Positions 1 through 6,940 of a stretch of 11,713 nt of DNA are shown piece after piece; positions within the stretch are counted from its first letter, which is position 1; each line of letters begins with the position of its first letter. The notes under the pieces are model-generated. The model was not told the origin of the DNA and searched no databases. It worked only from the letters and a program-made list of their open reading frames with translations. The stretch comes from Patescibacteria group bacterium (lineage in GTDB: Bacteria > Patescibacteriota > Minisyncoccia > Portnoybacterales > UBA2143). The stretch spans positions 1 through 11,713 of the forward strand of contig JAHJUH010000064.1 in NCBI GenBank assembly GCA_018829245.1. Reading direction: 5' to 3'. Position numbers and translations under genes: made by a program.

Positions 1-516
1 AAAACCCAAGGTATCATTATTAAAAGAAAAAACTTAGGTGAGTATGACCGGCTTTTAACTGTTTATACTAAAGAATTTGGCAAGATTTTAATTAAAGCTA
101 AATCAATTAGAAAAAATCAATCAAAATTAAAAGGTCATTTAGAGCTTTTTTTATTTACTTATCTAATGATTGCTCCGGGAAAAGGATTTGATATTATTAC
201 TGGCGCTGAAACAATTGAAAGTTTTTCTTATCTTCATAAAAACCTATCTTGTTTAACAGCAACCTATTATCTATCTGAATTAATTGATAAATTAATCATT
301 GGCCCAGAACAAGATGAAAAAATCTGGAAACTTCTTTATTCTACTTTTCAACAACTAAATCAAGAGAATAAGGATATTAAACCAATAATTAATGATTTTG
401 AAAATCAATTATTAGATTTTTTAGGATATGGCAAACAAGAGAATTTTCTTTCTTTTGTTGAATCAATGATAAACGATAGAATTAGAACTTATCCACTCTT
501 GACAAAGTTTTTGTAA
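1..516 (+). CDS. recO: DNA repair protein RecO, 5'-truncated by the window edge
   Basis: RecO loads RecA onto SSB-coated single-stranded DNA with RecR, in RecF-type recombinational repair in the cytoplasm. The reading frame is open from base 1, with no start in the window, so the first few codons are missing. The visible 171 residues begin with the RecO N-terminal OB-fold signature: KTQGIIIKRKNLGEYDR, then LLTVYTKEFGKI, a basic stretch, and a GHLELFLFTYLMI segment followed by GKGFDIITGAE. The rest is helical, as in the RecO C-terminal domain, and ends with FENQLLDFLGYG and a short tail. There are no CxxC pairs, so the zinc finger found in many RecO proteins is absent, and the protein is well below the usual length of about 240 residues. 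An internal ATG at 166 is not the start, because the OB-fold upstream is clearly coding. The family assignment rests on remembered sequence patterns and is fairly sure. Confidence 0.88.
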   Translation, partial: KTQGIIIKRKNLGEYDRLLTVYTKEFGKILIKAKSIRKNQSKLKGHLELFLFTYLMIAPGKGFDIITGAETIESFSYLHKNLSCLTATYYLSELIDKLIIGPEQDEKIWKLLYSTFQQLNQENKDIKPIINDFENQLLDFLGYGKQENFLSFVESMINDRIRTYPLLTKFL

Positions 517-534
517 TATAGTAGCTTATATAAT
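499..534 (+). promoter_or_regulatory. Candidate promoter for the 540-745 RNA
   Basis: A perfect TATAAT lies at 529-534, just after the recO stop, and would start transcription near 540-541, exactly where the GC-rich structured segment begins. The only good -35 match, TTGACA at 499-504, is 24 nt upstream of the -10, which is too far for normal sigma-70 spacing. The -10 is convincing, the -35 is not. Confidence 0.5.
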
Positions 535-603
535 AAGTTGCCGCGAGCTTGCGGCGATACGCCATATGCGATGTCCACACTCTACCGCCGTAATGGCAGG
601 CAT

Positions 604-639
604 AAGGAGGGCAATATGCGTTTTAAAGTCGGTACTTAA
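604..639 (+). other. Mini-ORF of 7 codons with a strong Shine-Dalgarno-like sequence, inside the RNA
   Basis: AAGGAGGG at 604-611 is followed after a few bases by ATG at 616-618 and a 7-codon frame (MRFKVGT) that ends in TAA at 637-639. It is the best Shine-Dalgarno match I see in the window, yet the annotated genes have none. The purine run falls in the loop of hairpin 600-619, and the codons form hairpin 619-642. It could be a leader-peptide ORF, a ribosome-binding element of the RNA, or chance in a structured RNA. Translation is not shown. Confidence 0.25.
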
Positions 640-710
640 GCGCCATTAGACGGGTCGGCGCAATGACAAAAATAGATCAGTCAAAAAAAACCTGGTCAAA
701 CAATAACATA

Positions 711-745
711 AAGCCCTTGGTGCACAAAAGCCCAAGGGCTTTTTT
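711..745 (+). terminator. Intrinsic terminator ending the 540-745 RNA
   Basis: AAGCCCTTGG (711-720) pairs perfectly with CCAAGGGCTT (732-741) around an 11-nt loop, followed by a T-rich tail through 745-750. This 10-bp GC-containing stem plus U-tract is a textbook rho-independent terminator and separates the RNA from the gene starting at 777. Confidence 0.9.
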
Positions 746-763
746 CTTTTCAATTAATTATGA

Positions 764-776
764 TATAATAGAAGCA
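764..776 (+). promoter_or_regulatory. -10 box and leaderless start for the 777 gene
   Basis: TATAAT at 764-769 lies 7 nt before the ATG at 777, so transcription would begin at or next to the A of the start codon. The -35 region (about 741-748) is only a T-rich tract shared with the terminator tail, with no good TTGACA match. No Shine-Dalgarno site precedes the ATG. The arrangement implies a leaderless mRNA. Confidence 0.55.
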
Positions 777-2645
777 ATGAAATTAGATGAATTAAAAAAG
801 AAACTATATAAACCAGAAGCAGAGTTTGAAAAAAGATTGGAAATTCCAAAATCTTTTCAGATTGAACAAGAAAGAGAAAAGAAAGCTTCAGAAGAATGGC
901 AGAAAATAGAAAAAAAACAATTGTCTCCTAAACAGAAAAAACGTCTGTTAATTGGCGGAATTTTAGTGATAGCTGTTTTTTTAATTGTGGCTGGTTTTAT
1001 GATTTGGCAAGGATTTACTTCCTTTGATAAAGATAAAGTTGAAGTGAAAATTAAAGGACCAGAAAGAATAGTTGGCGGAGAAGAAGTTCAATTTACAGTT
1101 GAGTATAAGAATAAGACACGATTAGCTCTTGAAAACATTCAATTAATTGTTCATTATCCAGAAAATTCCATAGTTAATGGAGAACAAAAATCAGTTGAAA
1201 CAATTAATCTACCTAGATTAAATATTGAAGAAGAAAACAAGGTTGAATTGCCAGTAAGAATTGTCGGACTTAAAGAAGAAACAAAAAAAGTTTGGGTTGA
1301 ATTAATTTACCAGCCTTTTAATTTAAGTTCTAAATATACTAATAAGGTTGAATTTTCAACTATGATTGTTTCTGTTCCTTTGGTTTTAGATTTTGATTTA
1401 CCAGAAAGATTAGTTGATAATCAATCATTTAATTTCTCTTTAAGATATTTAAATCAAGCTGATGTTTCTTTTAATGACCTTCAAATTCGTATTGAATACC
1501 CTGATGGTTTTTCTTTTGAATCAGCTCAGCCATCGCCAATAAAAGAAGATAAAACATGGCCTATTTTTAATTTAATATCTAATGAACAGGGAAAGATTTT
1601 TATCAGGGGAAGTATTCATGGAGAAAAAGGAACAACTAAATCATTTAAAGCTCAACTGGGTATTCTTAAAGATGATCAATTTATTTCATATACCGAAACA
1701 GTTAGCGGGGTTAGTATTTCTTCTTCTCCTTTATTAATTAGTCAAACAGTTAACAATTCAACAGAATATATTGCTCAAGTAGGTGAAAAACTAACTTATC
1801 TAATTGACTATCAGAATACTACAGACATAGGAATAAAGAATGTTATTATCACTTCTCAATTAAATGGTAAAGCTTTAGATTTAAGCAGTTTAGAATTAGG
1901 AAAAGGATCTTTTAATGGAAGCAATCAGATAATTACTTGGAATGCAAGTAATTTATCAGATTTAGAGTATTTAGGGCCTGGTCAACAAGGACAAATCGCT
2001 TTTTCAGTTAATATTAAAAATCCTTTGCCAGTTAATAATTATACCGATAAAAATTTTACAGTTGAAAATAAAGTTAGGATTGATTCTTCTGAAAAACCTC
2101 TTTCTTTAGCAGGTATTGATATTGCTGGAGAAAGCCAATCAATAACCAAAATAACTAGTCAATTAACTATTCAAGCTCAAGCATATTATTACGATGATTT
2201 AATCACTAATAGCGGACCAATTCCGCCTAAAGTCGGTCAAACAACAACTTATACAATTAAATGGAGATTAGTTAATTCTAGTAATGATTTAAGTCAAGTT
2301 AAGGTAGAGGCCTCTTTGCCGCCTCATGTTAAATGGAATAATAAAATCAGTCCGATTAATACTAATTTAAAATATAATTCTCAGACTGGAAAAGTAATTT
2401 GGACAGTTGATGATTTGCCAGCTGCAACTGGAGTTCTATTACCAGTTAAAGAAATTGCTTTTCAAATATCAATTACTCCTAGTTTAGCTAATTTAGATAG
2501 TTTAGTTGAATTAATTGGTCAATCTCAAGTATCTGGACAAGATAATTTTGTTGAATTAAAGCTAACTAGCAAAGATAGTTTAATTGATACTGGCTTGCCA
2601 GATGATTTGAATGTAGGAGATGGAACAGGAACGGTAGTTGAGTAA
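777..2645 (+). CDS. Membrane-anchored surface protein with repeated DUF11/Ig-like domains
   Basis: This 622-residue protein has a charged, partly helical cytoplasmic N-terminus (1-56, rich in K and E), one transmembrane helix at about 57-78 (LLIGGILVIAVFLIVAGFMI) preceded by KKR, and a long extracytoplasmic part. The exterior holds about four beta-sandwich units, starting near residues 90, 200, 316 and 470. Each follows the pattern of DUF11-type repeats, for example GGEEVQFTVEYKNKT, VGEKLTYLIDYQNTT and VGQTTTYTIKWRLVN, followed by a strand such as NVIITSQL. There is no signal peptidase site, sortase motif or enzyme motif. An in-frame ATG at 663 would add 38 residues, but that stretch is encoded by the ncRNA terminator, so the start is placed at 777, 7 nt after a TATAAT box. 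The role is probably structural or adhesive at the cell surface, which is inferred. No specific function is known. Confidence 0.8.
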   Translation: MKLDELKKKLYKPEAEFEKRLEIPKSFQIEQEREKKASEEWQKIEKKQLSPKQKKRLLIGGILVIAVFLIVAGFMIWQGFTSFDKDKVEVKIKGPERIVGGEEVQFTVEYKNKTRLALENIQLIVHYPENSIVNGEQKSVETINLPRLNIEEENKVELPVRIVGLKEETKKVWVELIYQPFNLSSKYTNKVEFSTMIVSVPLVLDFDLPERLVDNQSFNFSLRYLNQADVSFNDLQIRIEYPDGFSFESAQPSPIKEDKTWPIFNLISNEQGKIFIRGSIHGEKGTTKSFKAQLGILKDDQFISYTETVSGVSISSSPLLISQTVNNSTEYIAQVGEKLTYLIDYQNTTDIGIKNVIITSQLNGKALDLSSLELGKGSFNGSNQIITWNASNLSDLEYLGPGQQGQIAFSVNIKNPLPVNNYTDKNFTVENKVRIDSSEKPLSLAGIDIAGESQSITKITSQLTIQAQAYYYDDLITNSGPIPPKVGQTTTYTIKWRLVNSSNDLSQVKVEASLPPHVKWNNKISPINTNLKYNSQTGKVIWTVDDLPAATGVLLPVKEIAFQISITPSLANLDSLVELIGQSQVSGQDNFVELKLTSKDSLIDTGLPDDLNVGDGTGTVVE

Positions 2646-2659
2646 TCCGAATTTTGATA

Positions 2660-2764
2660 AAGGTCCGACCTTAAAATGCCTAACCTTTCCATCTAAAGTA
2701 TTTAATACATGATAAGAATATAAGATTTTGTTAGTTAAGGTTAGGCATTTTAAGGTCGGACCTT
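2660..2764. repeat. Palindromic element: 28-bp perfect inverted repeat with 49-nt loop
   Basis: Bases 2660-2687 are the exact reverse complement of 2737-2764, with an AT-rich 49-nt spacer between. Each arm contains a smaller palindrome, AAGGTCCGACCTT, so the element can fold as one long hairpin or as two small ones. It fills the gap between the surface protein stop (2645) and the glyQ promoter. Arm length and layout match the palindrome at 7968-8023, so both belong to one dispersed family. It has no transposase and no terminal T-tract of its own. It could also attenuate read-through transcription. Confidence 0.9.
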
Positions 2765-2773
2765 ATACTGCTC

Positions 2774-2805
2774 TTGATTTTTTATTTATAAACACATAGT
2801 ATTGT
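2774..2805 (+). promoter_or_regulatory. Candidate promoter for glyQ-glyS-peptidase
   Basis: TTGATT at 2774-2779 is a reasonable -35. Two overlapping -10 choices exist: TAGTAT at 2797-2802 (17-nt spacer) or TATTGT at 2800-2805 (20-nt spacer). The second lies exactly 7 nt before the ATG at 2813. Either choice gives a leader of at most a few bases, and no Shine-Dalgarno site is present. Confidence 0.45.
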
Positions 2806-2812
2806 AAATAAC

Positions 2813-3685
2813 ATGACTTTTCAAAAAGTTGTATTAAAACTTCAAAAGTTTTGGGAAAAATATGGTTGTCTTATTGGACAGCCATATGGTTTAGAGGTTG
2901 GAGCAGGAACAAGTAACCCCCATACCTTTATGAGAGTACTTGGTCCAGAGCCTTGGAATGTTGCCTATGTTGAACCATCTCGTCGTCCAGTTGATGGTCG
3001 TTATGCAGAAAATCCAAATCGTCTTCAACATTATTTTCAATTTCAAGTTATTCTAAAGCCTGATCCTGGTAATCATATTGAGGCCTATTTAAAATCTTTG
3101 CGTGATTTAGGCATTAAGGCAGAAAAACATGATATTAGATTTGTTGAGGATAATTGGGAATCACCATCAATTGGCGCTTGGGGCCTTGGTTGGGAAGTTT
3201 GGCTAGATGGAATGGAAATTACTCAATATACATATTTTCAACAAGTAGGTGGAGTAGATTTAGATCCGCCATCAGTAGAAATTACTTATGGCATTGAAAG
3301 AATTGCCATGTATTTGCAAAATGTTTCAGACATTAAAGATCTTAAATGGACTAAAGATATTACCTATGGCGATGTTTACAAGCATTTTGAATATGCTCAT
3401 TCAGTATATAATTTTGAAGCAGCTAACATAGATCGCTTGCAAGAAATGTTCAAGCTTTATGAACAAGAAGCAATTGAATTGATTAACAAAGGATTTTTCT
3501 GGCCAGCTTATGATTATGTATTAAAAATGAGCCATACTTTTAATGTTTTGGATGCTCGAGGATCTGTTGGAGTTAATGAACGGGCTGCTAATTTTAAAAG
3601 AATGAGAGAATTAGCTAAAAAAGTAGCTTACGGATATTTAGCGGAAAGAGAAAAAATAGAACACCCTCTTTTAAAGAAAAAATAG
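2813..3685 (+). CDS. glyQ: Glycine--tRNA ligase alpha subunit
   Basis: This is the class II catalytic subunit of the bacterial alpha2-beta2 glycyl-tRNA synthetase, which activates glycine with ATP and charges tRNA-Gly together with GlyS. Its 290 residues are within the usual range of about 285-305. Family blocks are intact: EVGAGTSNP (28-36), LGPEP (43-47), PSRRPVDGRYAENPNRLQHY (55-74), then HDIRFVEDNWESPSIGAWGLGWEVWLDGMEITQ, TYFQQVGG, and EITYGIERIAMYLQ, the class II motif 3 type segment with the ATP-binding Arg. The C-terminal helical part carries the conserved FNVLDARGSVGVNER block. It starts directly after a promoter-like sequence with almost no leader, and its stop lies 3 nt before glyS, as expected for co-translated subunits. 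Ile codons are nearly all ATT (14 ATT, 2 ATA), typical of the resident genes here. The assignment is certain. Confidence 0.97.
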   Translation: MTFQKVVLKLQKFWEKYGCLIGQPYGLEVGAGTSNPHTFMRVLGPEPWNVAYVEPSRRPVDGRYAENPNRLQHYFQFQVILKPDPGNHIEAYLKSLRDLGIKAEKHDIRFVEDNWESPSIGAWGLGWEVWLDGMEITQYTYFQQVGGVDLDPPSVEITYGIERIAMYLQNVSDIKDLKWTKDITYGDVYKHFEYAHSVYNFEAANIDRLQEMFKLYEQEAIELINKGFFWPAYDYVLKMSHTFNVLDARGSVGVNERAANFKRMRELAKKVAYGYLAEREKIEHPLLKKK

Positions 3686-3688
3686 TAT

Positions 3689-5593
3689 ATGAAAAAAAAT
3701 AAGGACAATTTAGATTTGCTTTTAGAAATTGGCACAGAAGAATTGCCTTCTAATGATGTTTGGACAGCTATAGAACAAATAGAAGAAAAGATTCCACATC
3801 TTTTAAAAGCCCAAGATATTAAAACAGGGAAAGTTTATATTTACAGTACTCCTCGTCGTTTAGTTATTGATATTAAAAAAGCTAAAAATGCTACTGATGA
3901 TCAATTAAAAAAACTATTTCTTTCTTTAATTAACTCTTTAAAGTTTGAAAAAACAATGCGTTGGATTCCAAATAGCCAGCTCATTTTCTCACGGCCAATT
4001 CGTTGGATAGTGGCTTTAGCTGATGATCGTTTAATAAATATTAAATACGCTGGTGTAAAATCATCAAAAATTAGTTATGGTCCTCGTTTTCTTTTATCAC
4101 CTAAGATAAAAATTAAATCTGTTGATGATTATTTAAATCAATTAGAAAAACATCAGATTATAGTGGACCATAATAAGAGAAAGGAAATGATATTAAAGCA
4201 AGCTAAAGCATTAGCTACTAAAGTAAAAGGAAGAATTGATGATGATAAAGATTTATTAGATGAAGTAACTCAATTAGTTGAATATCCTCTTTGTGTTTTA
4301 TGTGAATTTGATAAACGTTATTTAAAAATTCCTAGAGAAGTAGCTATAATGGTAATGAAAAAACACCAGCGATATTTTCCAGTAAATGATTCAAAAGGAA
4401 ATCTTCTCCCATATTTCATTGTGGTAGCCAATCACTTAAAAGAAAATACAAATATAATCAAAGATGGCAATGAAAAGGTAGTTAGCGCCAGATTAAATGA
4501 CGGAGAATTCTTCTATAACCAAGATAAAAAACATGAATTAGAATATTTTAGACCTAAACTTAAAGATATTGTTTTTCATGAAAATCTTGGTTCTGTTTAT
4601 GAAAAAAGTGAACGGTTGGAGAAAATATCTCCTTTATTAGCAAAGATTTTTGATTTAAATAAAAAAGAAGAAGAAGAATTAAAAAGAGCAGCATATTTAT
4701 CCAAAGCAGATTTAGCTACTAGTTTAGTAGGAGAGTTTCCAGCTTTAGAAGGAGAAATTGGCAAGATTTACGCTAAAAAAGATAAAGAAAAATTATCTGT
4801 TGCTCAAGCAATTTCTGAACATCGTTTGCCTAGATTTAGCGGGGATAAACTACCAGCTACTAAATTAGGTCAAGTTTTATCAATTGCTGATAGAATTGAT
4901 ACCTTAACTGGTTTTTTTGCAGTTAATATTAGGCCGAGCGGTTCTCAAGATCCATACGCTTTAAGAAGATCTGCTTCAGGTCTAGCTCAAATATTAGCCA
5001 AGATTGATCAGGATATTAATCTTTTTAATCTATTCAAGCAAACAAATCAATTTCTACCAGTAACTTTAAAGGATAAAACAGTTGAAGATTTAGTTAATTT
5101 TGTTAAGGAACGAATCAAGGCAGATTTTAAAGAAGAAGGAATACAAGATGATATTATCAAATCTGTCATTAATGGACCAATGGGCGAGAATATTTATGCA
5201 ACTAACCAGATTATTAATGAGCTAGCAAATTTAGCAAAGAAAGATCAATTTAAAAAGTTTGTTCAAGCAGCTAAAAGATCTCAGAATATTACTAAGAATG
5301 TTTTTTTAACTGAAGATGTAAAGAAAACTCTTTTAAAAGAAAAAGTAGAAAAAGAACTTTATCAAATATATTTAAAAACTAAAAAATCATTTGAATATTT
5401 TGTTAAAAAACAAGAATTTAAAAAAGCAATTAATTGTTATCAAGATTTAGCTGAACCGATTGAAAAGTTTTTTGATAATGTCTTAGTAATGGACAAGGAT
5501 AAAAAATTTCAAAAGAATCGTTTAGCTTTGCTTTGGCAAATTAGCCAGCTTTCTAATCAGCTTTTCATAGCTTCTGATTTAATTGTTAAGTAA
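3689..5593 (+). CDS. glyS: Glycine--tRNA ligase beta subunit, short N-terminal domain
   Basis: The beta subunit recognises tRNA-Gly (acceptor and anticodon) and is needed for charging by GlyQ. Family landmarks are present: LLEIGTEELP (11-20), YSTPRRLVIDI (about 52-62), MRW (90-92) with FSRPIRWIVAL, LLDEVTQLVEYP, GNEKVVSARLNDGEFFYNQD, the HD-like domain with LSKADLATSLVGEFPALEGEIGK and HRLPRFSGD, then PSGSQDPYALRRSASG. A C-terminal DALR-like anticodon-binding helical region follows from about residue 500, with FFDNVLVMDKDKKFQKNRLALL. At 634 residues it is shorter than the common 680-700. The loss is concentrated between residues 63 and 90, where about 55-60 residues of the N-terminal module usually found before the MRW block are missing, with no frameshift. 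It starts 3 nt after glyQ without a visible Shine-Dalgarno site. Identity is certain. Confidence 0.96.
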   Translation: MKKNKDNLDLLLEIGTEELPSNDVWTAIEQIEEKIPHLLKAQDIKTGKVYIYSTPRRLVIDIKKAKNATDDQLKKLFLSLINSLKFEKTMRWIPNSQLIFSRPIRWIVALADDRLINIKYAGVKSSKISYGPRFLLSPKIKIKSVDDYLNQLEKHQIIVDHNKRKEMILKQAKALATKVKGRIDDDKDLLDEVTQLVEYPLCVLCEFDKRYLKIPREVAIMVMKKHQRYFPVNDSKGNLLPYFIVVANHLKENTNIIKDGNEKVVSARLNDGEFFYNQDKKHELEYFRPKLKDIVFHENLGSVYEKSERLEKISPLLAKIFDLNKKEEEELKRAAYLSKADLATSLVGEFPALEGEIGKIYAKKDKEKLSVAQAISEHRLPRFSGDKLPATKLGQVLSIADRIDTLTGFFAVNIRPSGSQDPYALRRSASGLAQILAKIDQDINLFNLFKQTNQFLPVTLKDKTVEDLVNFVKERIKADFKEEGIQDDIIKSVINGPMGENIYATNQIINELANLAKKDQFKKFVQAAKRSQNITKNVFLTEDVKKTLLKEKVEKELYQIYLKTKKSFEYFVKKQEFKKAINCYQDLAEPIEKFFDNVLVMDKDKKFQKNRLALLWQISQLSNQLFIASDLIVK

Positions 5594-5602
5594 TAAATAT
5601 AA

Positions 5603-6874
5603 ATGAAGAATTACAAAAAAACCACTCTTAAGAATGGATTAAGAATTATTACTGTTCCATCTAAAGATACTAAAACAGCTGCTGTTTTAGTATTAGTTAA
5701 AACAGGTTCTAAATATGAGACCAAAGATATTAATGGTCTTTCTCATTTTTTAGAGCACATGTTTTTTAAAGGAACAAAAAAACGTTCTAGTACTTTGAAA
5801 TTAATTGAGCCATTAGATAAGATAGGCGGACATTATAATGCTTTTACCGGACAGGAATATACTGGTTATTGGGCTAAAGTTGATGCTAACCATTTAGATT
5901 TAGCTTTGGACTGGGTCTCTGATATTTATTTGAATTCTAAGATTGAAGAAAAGGAGATTGATCGAGAAAGAGGAACCATTCTTCAAGAATTGAATATGTA
6001 TTTAGATACGCCAATGAGTTATGTTGGTGATCTTTGGGAAAAACTTTTATACGGAGATCAGCCAGCTGGTTGGAGTATTATTGGTACTGAAAATATAATT
6101 AAAAGTATTAAAAGAGATCGATTTATAAATTATCTTAAAGAACATTATTCTGCTAAAAATACAGTTATTGCTGTAGCAGGTAATATCAATGAAAAAGAAA
6201 CTATTAATAAAATTAAAAAATATTTTCAGAAAATTAATTCTCAATCAGTCAAAGATAAGTTAGCAGTTAAAGAAAAACAAAATAAACCAGAGAGTTTAAT
6301 TTATTATAAAAAAACAGATCAAACTCATCTTCGTTTAGGAGTTCGTGGTTATAATATTTTTCATAAAGATAAGCATGCATTAGGAATATTATCAATTATT
6401 TTAGGCGGAAACATGAGTTCTCGTTTATGGATTTCAGTTCGGGAAAGACAAGGGCTTGCCTATTATGTTGGTACGAGCATTGATACAGATACAGATACTG
6501 GAAGTTTAGTTACTAGAGCAGGAGTTGATAATAAAAAAGTAGATAAAGCAATTAAAACTATTCTTGATGAATACAAAAAAATATCTCAAAAGAAAATTAG
6601 TCAATCTGAATTAAAAAAAGCTAAAGATTATATTAAAGGATCTACCTTGATTGGAATGGAAGCATCTGATACACAAGCATCTTTTTACGCTTCTCAAGAG
6701 CTTTTAACCAATGAAATTTTGACTGTAGAGCAAAAGTTTGCTAAAATTGAAGCAGTGACCGTTGATGATATTCAGCGAGTAGCTCAAGATATTTTTAAGC
6801 CAGAGAAATTAAATTTAGCTTTAATCGGACCATTTAAAGATAAAAATAAGTTTGATAAGCTTTTGTCATTCTGA
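5603..6874 (+). CDS. M16 family zinc metallopeptidase (pitrilysin/processing-peptidase type)
   Basis: This zinc-dependent peptidase of the inverzincin clan has 423 residues, as expected for single-unit M16B proteins. It carries the inverted zinc motif HFLEH (48-52; H48 and H52 zinc ligands, E51 general base), with the distal glutamate ligand E129 in ERGTILQELNM, 76 residues after H52. The typical FFKGT, GGHYNAFTGQEYTGY and E122 positions are present. The C-terminal half is the non-catalytic homologous domain, with GGNMSSRLWISVRERQGLAYYVG containing the Arg...Tyr substrate-binding pair. No signal peptide or membrane segment is seen, so it is probably cytoplasmic, acting on peptides or small proteins; the substrate is unknown. 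It starts 9 nt after glyS and is probably co-transcribed. Its last residues (SF) and stop TGA are encoded by the left arm of a palindromic repeat at 6864, suggesting a changed C-terminus. Confidence 0.93.
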   Translation: MKNYKKTTLKNGLRIITVPSKDTKTAAVLVLVKTGSKYETKDINGLSHFLEHMFFKGTKKRSSTLKLIEPLDKIGGHYNAFTGQEYTGYWAKVDANHLDLALDWVSDIYLNSKIEEKEIDRERGTILQELNMYLDTPMSYVGDLWEKLLYGDQPAGWSIIGTENIIKSIKRDRFINYLKEHYSAKNTVIAVAGNINEKETINKIKKYFQKINSQSVKDKLAVKEKQNKPESLIYYKKTDQTHLRLGVRGYNIFHKDKHALGILSIILGGNMSSRLWISVRERQGLAYYVGTSIDTDTDTGSLVTRAGVDNKKVDKAIKTILDEYKKISQKKISQSELKKAKDYIKGSTLIGMEASDTQASFYASQELLTNEILTVEQKFAKIEAVTVDDIQRVAQDIFKPEKLNLALIGPFKDKNKFDKLLSF

Positions 6875-6932
6875 GGCATCAGCCGAAGAATCTCTATCTT
6901 TTAGATCCTTCACCTACTGGTTCAGGATGACA
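6864..6932. repeat. Degenerate palindromic repeat overlapping the M16 stop codon
   Basis: TGTCATTCTGA (6864-6874) is complementary to TCAGGATGACA (6922-6932) with one G-T pair, and GAAGAATCT (6885-6893) to AGATCCTTC (6903-6911) with one mismatch. The middle arms are degenerate. I recall near-identical palindromes (GTCATTCTGA...GAAGAATCT) dispersed in many bacterial genomes. The TGA inside the left arm ends the M16 gene. A second left-arm copy is inside metG at 11142-11169. Confidence 0.85.
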
Positions 6933-6936
6933 TAAT
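6909..6936 (+). promoter_or_regulatory. Weak candidate promoter for the AI-2E family gene
   Basis: TTCACC (6909-6914) and CATAAT (6931-6936) are separated by 16 nt and lie inside and at the edge of the palindromic repeat, 4 nt before the ATG at 6941. If used, the repeat brought the promoter. The match is modest, and read-through from the peptidase operon is equally possible. Confidence 0.25.
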
Positions 6937-6940
6937 CTTT

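Larger units (their letters stand above)
540..745 (+). ncRNA. Probable structured non-coding RNA of about 200 nt, family not recognised
   Basis: Bases 541-660 are about 56% G+C (67 of 120 by hand count) in a very AT-rich window and hold no plausible long ORF. The segment is bracketed by a TATAAT at 529-534 and an intrinsic terminator at 711-745. Visible helices: 540-544 with 551-555 (5 bp, 6-nt loop); 600-604 with 615-619 (GCATA/TATGC, 10-nt loop containing AGGAGGG); 619-623 with 638-642 extended by 625-626/636-637 and 628-629/634-635; 675-680 with 692-697 (GAUCAG/CUGGUC); and the terminator stem. A long-range helix 549-557 with 655-663 (8 of 9 pairs) would compete with the first hairpin. I saw no hallmarks of tmRNA, RNase P RNA, SRP RNA, 5S rRNA, tRNA or a common riboswitch. 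6S RNA or raiA-type RNA remain possible by size only. It could also act as the leader of the gene at 777, but the terminator separates them. Confidence 0.68.

Noticed and set aside
499..504. TTGACA as the true -35 of the RNA promoter
   Set aside because: It is 24 nt from the TATAAT at 529-534, outside the usual 16-18 nt. It lies inside the recO coding end and may be chance.
540..745. Assignment of the RNA to tmRNA, RNase P RNA, SRP RNA, 5S rRNA or a common metabolite riboswitch
   Set aside because: The conserved segments I know for these families are absent, and the length and terminator layout do not fit most of them. 6S or raiA-type RNA could not be excluded or supported.
663..776. Upstream in-frame ATG at 663 as start of the surface protein
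   Set aside because: The 38 extra codons run through the RNA hairpin and the intrinsic terminator at 711-745, and the resulting peptide is not consistent with the rest. The ATG at 777 follows a TATAAT box and begins the charged N-terminus.
3875..3960. Frameshift or sequencing error as the cause of the short GlyS N-terminus
   Set aside because: The frame is continuous, codon use is normal, and neither other frame nor the intergenic DNA contains the missing block.
6047..6244. Minus-strand open frame opposite the M16 gene
   Set aside because: It is a shadow of the M16 coding sequence: Phe/Ile/Asn-rich composition from AT-rich antisense codons, no start signal and no recognisable domain.
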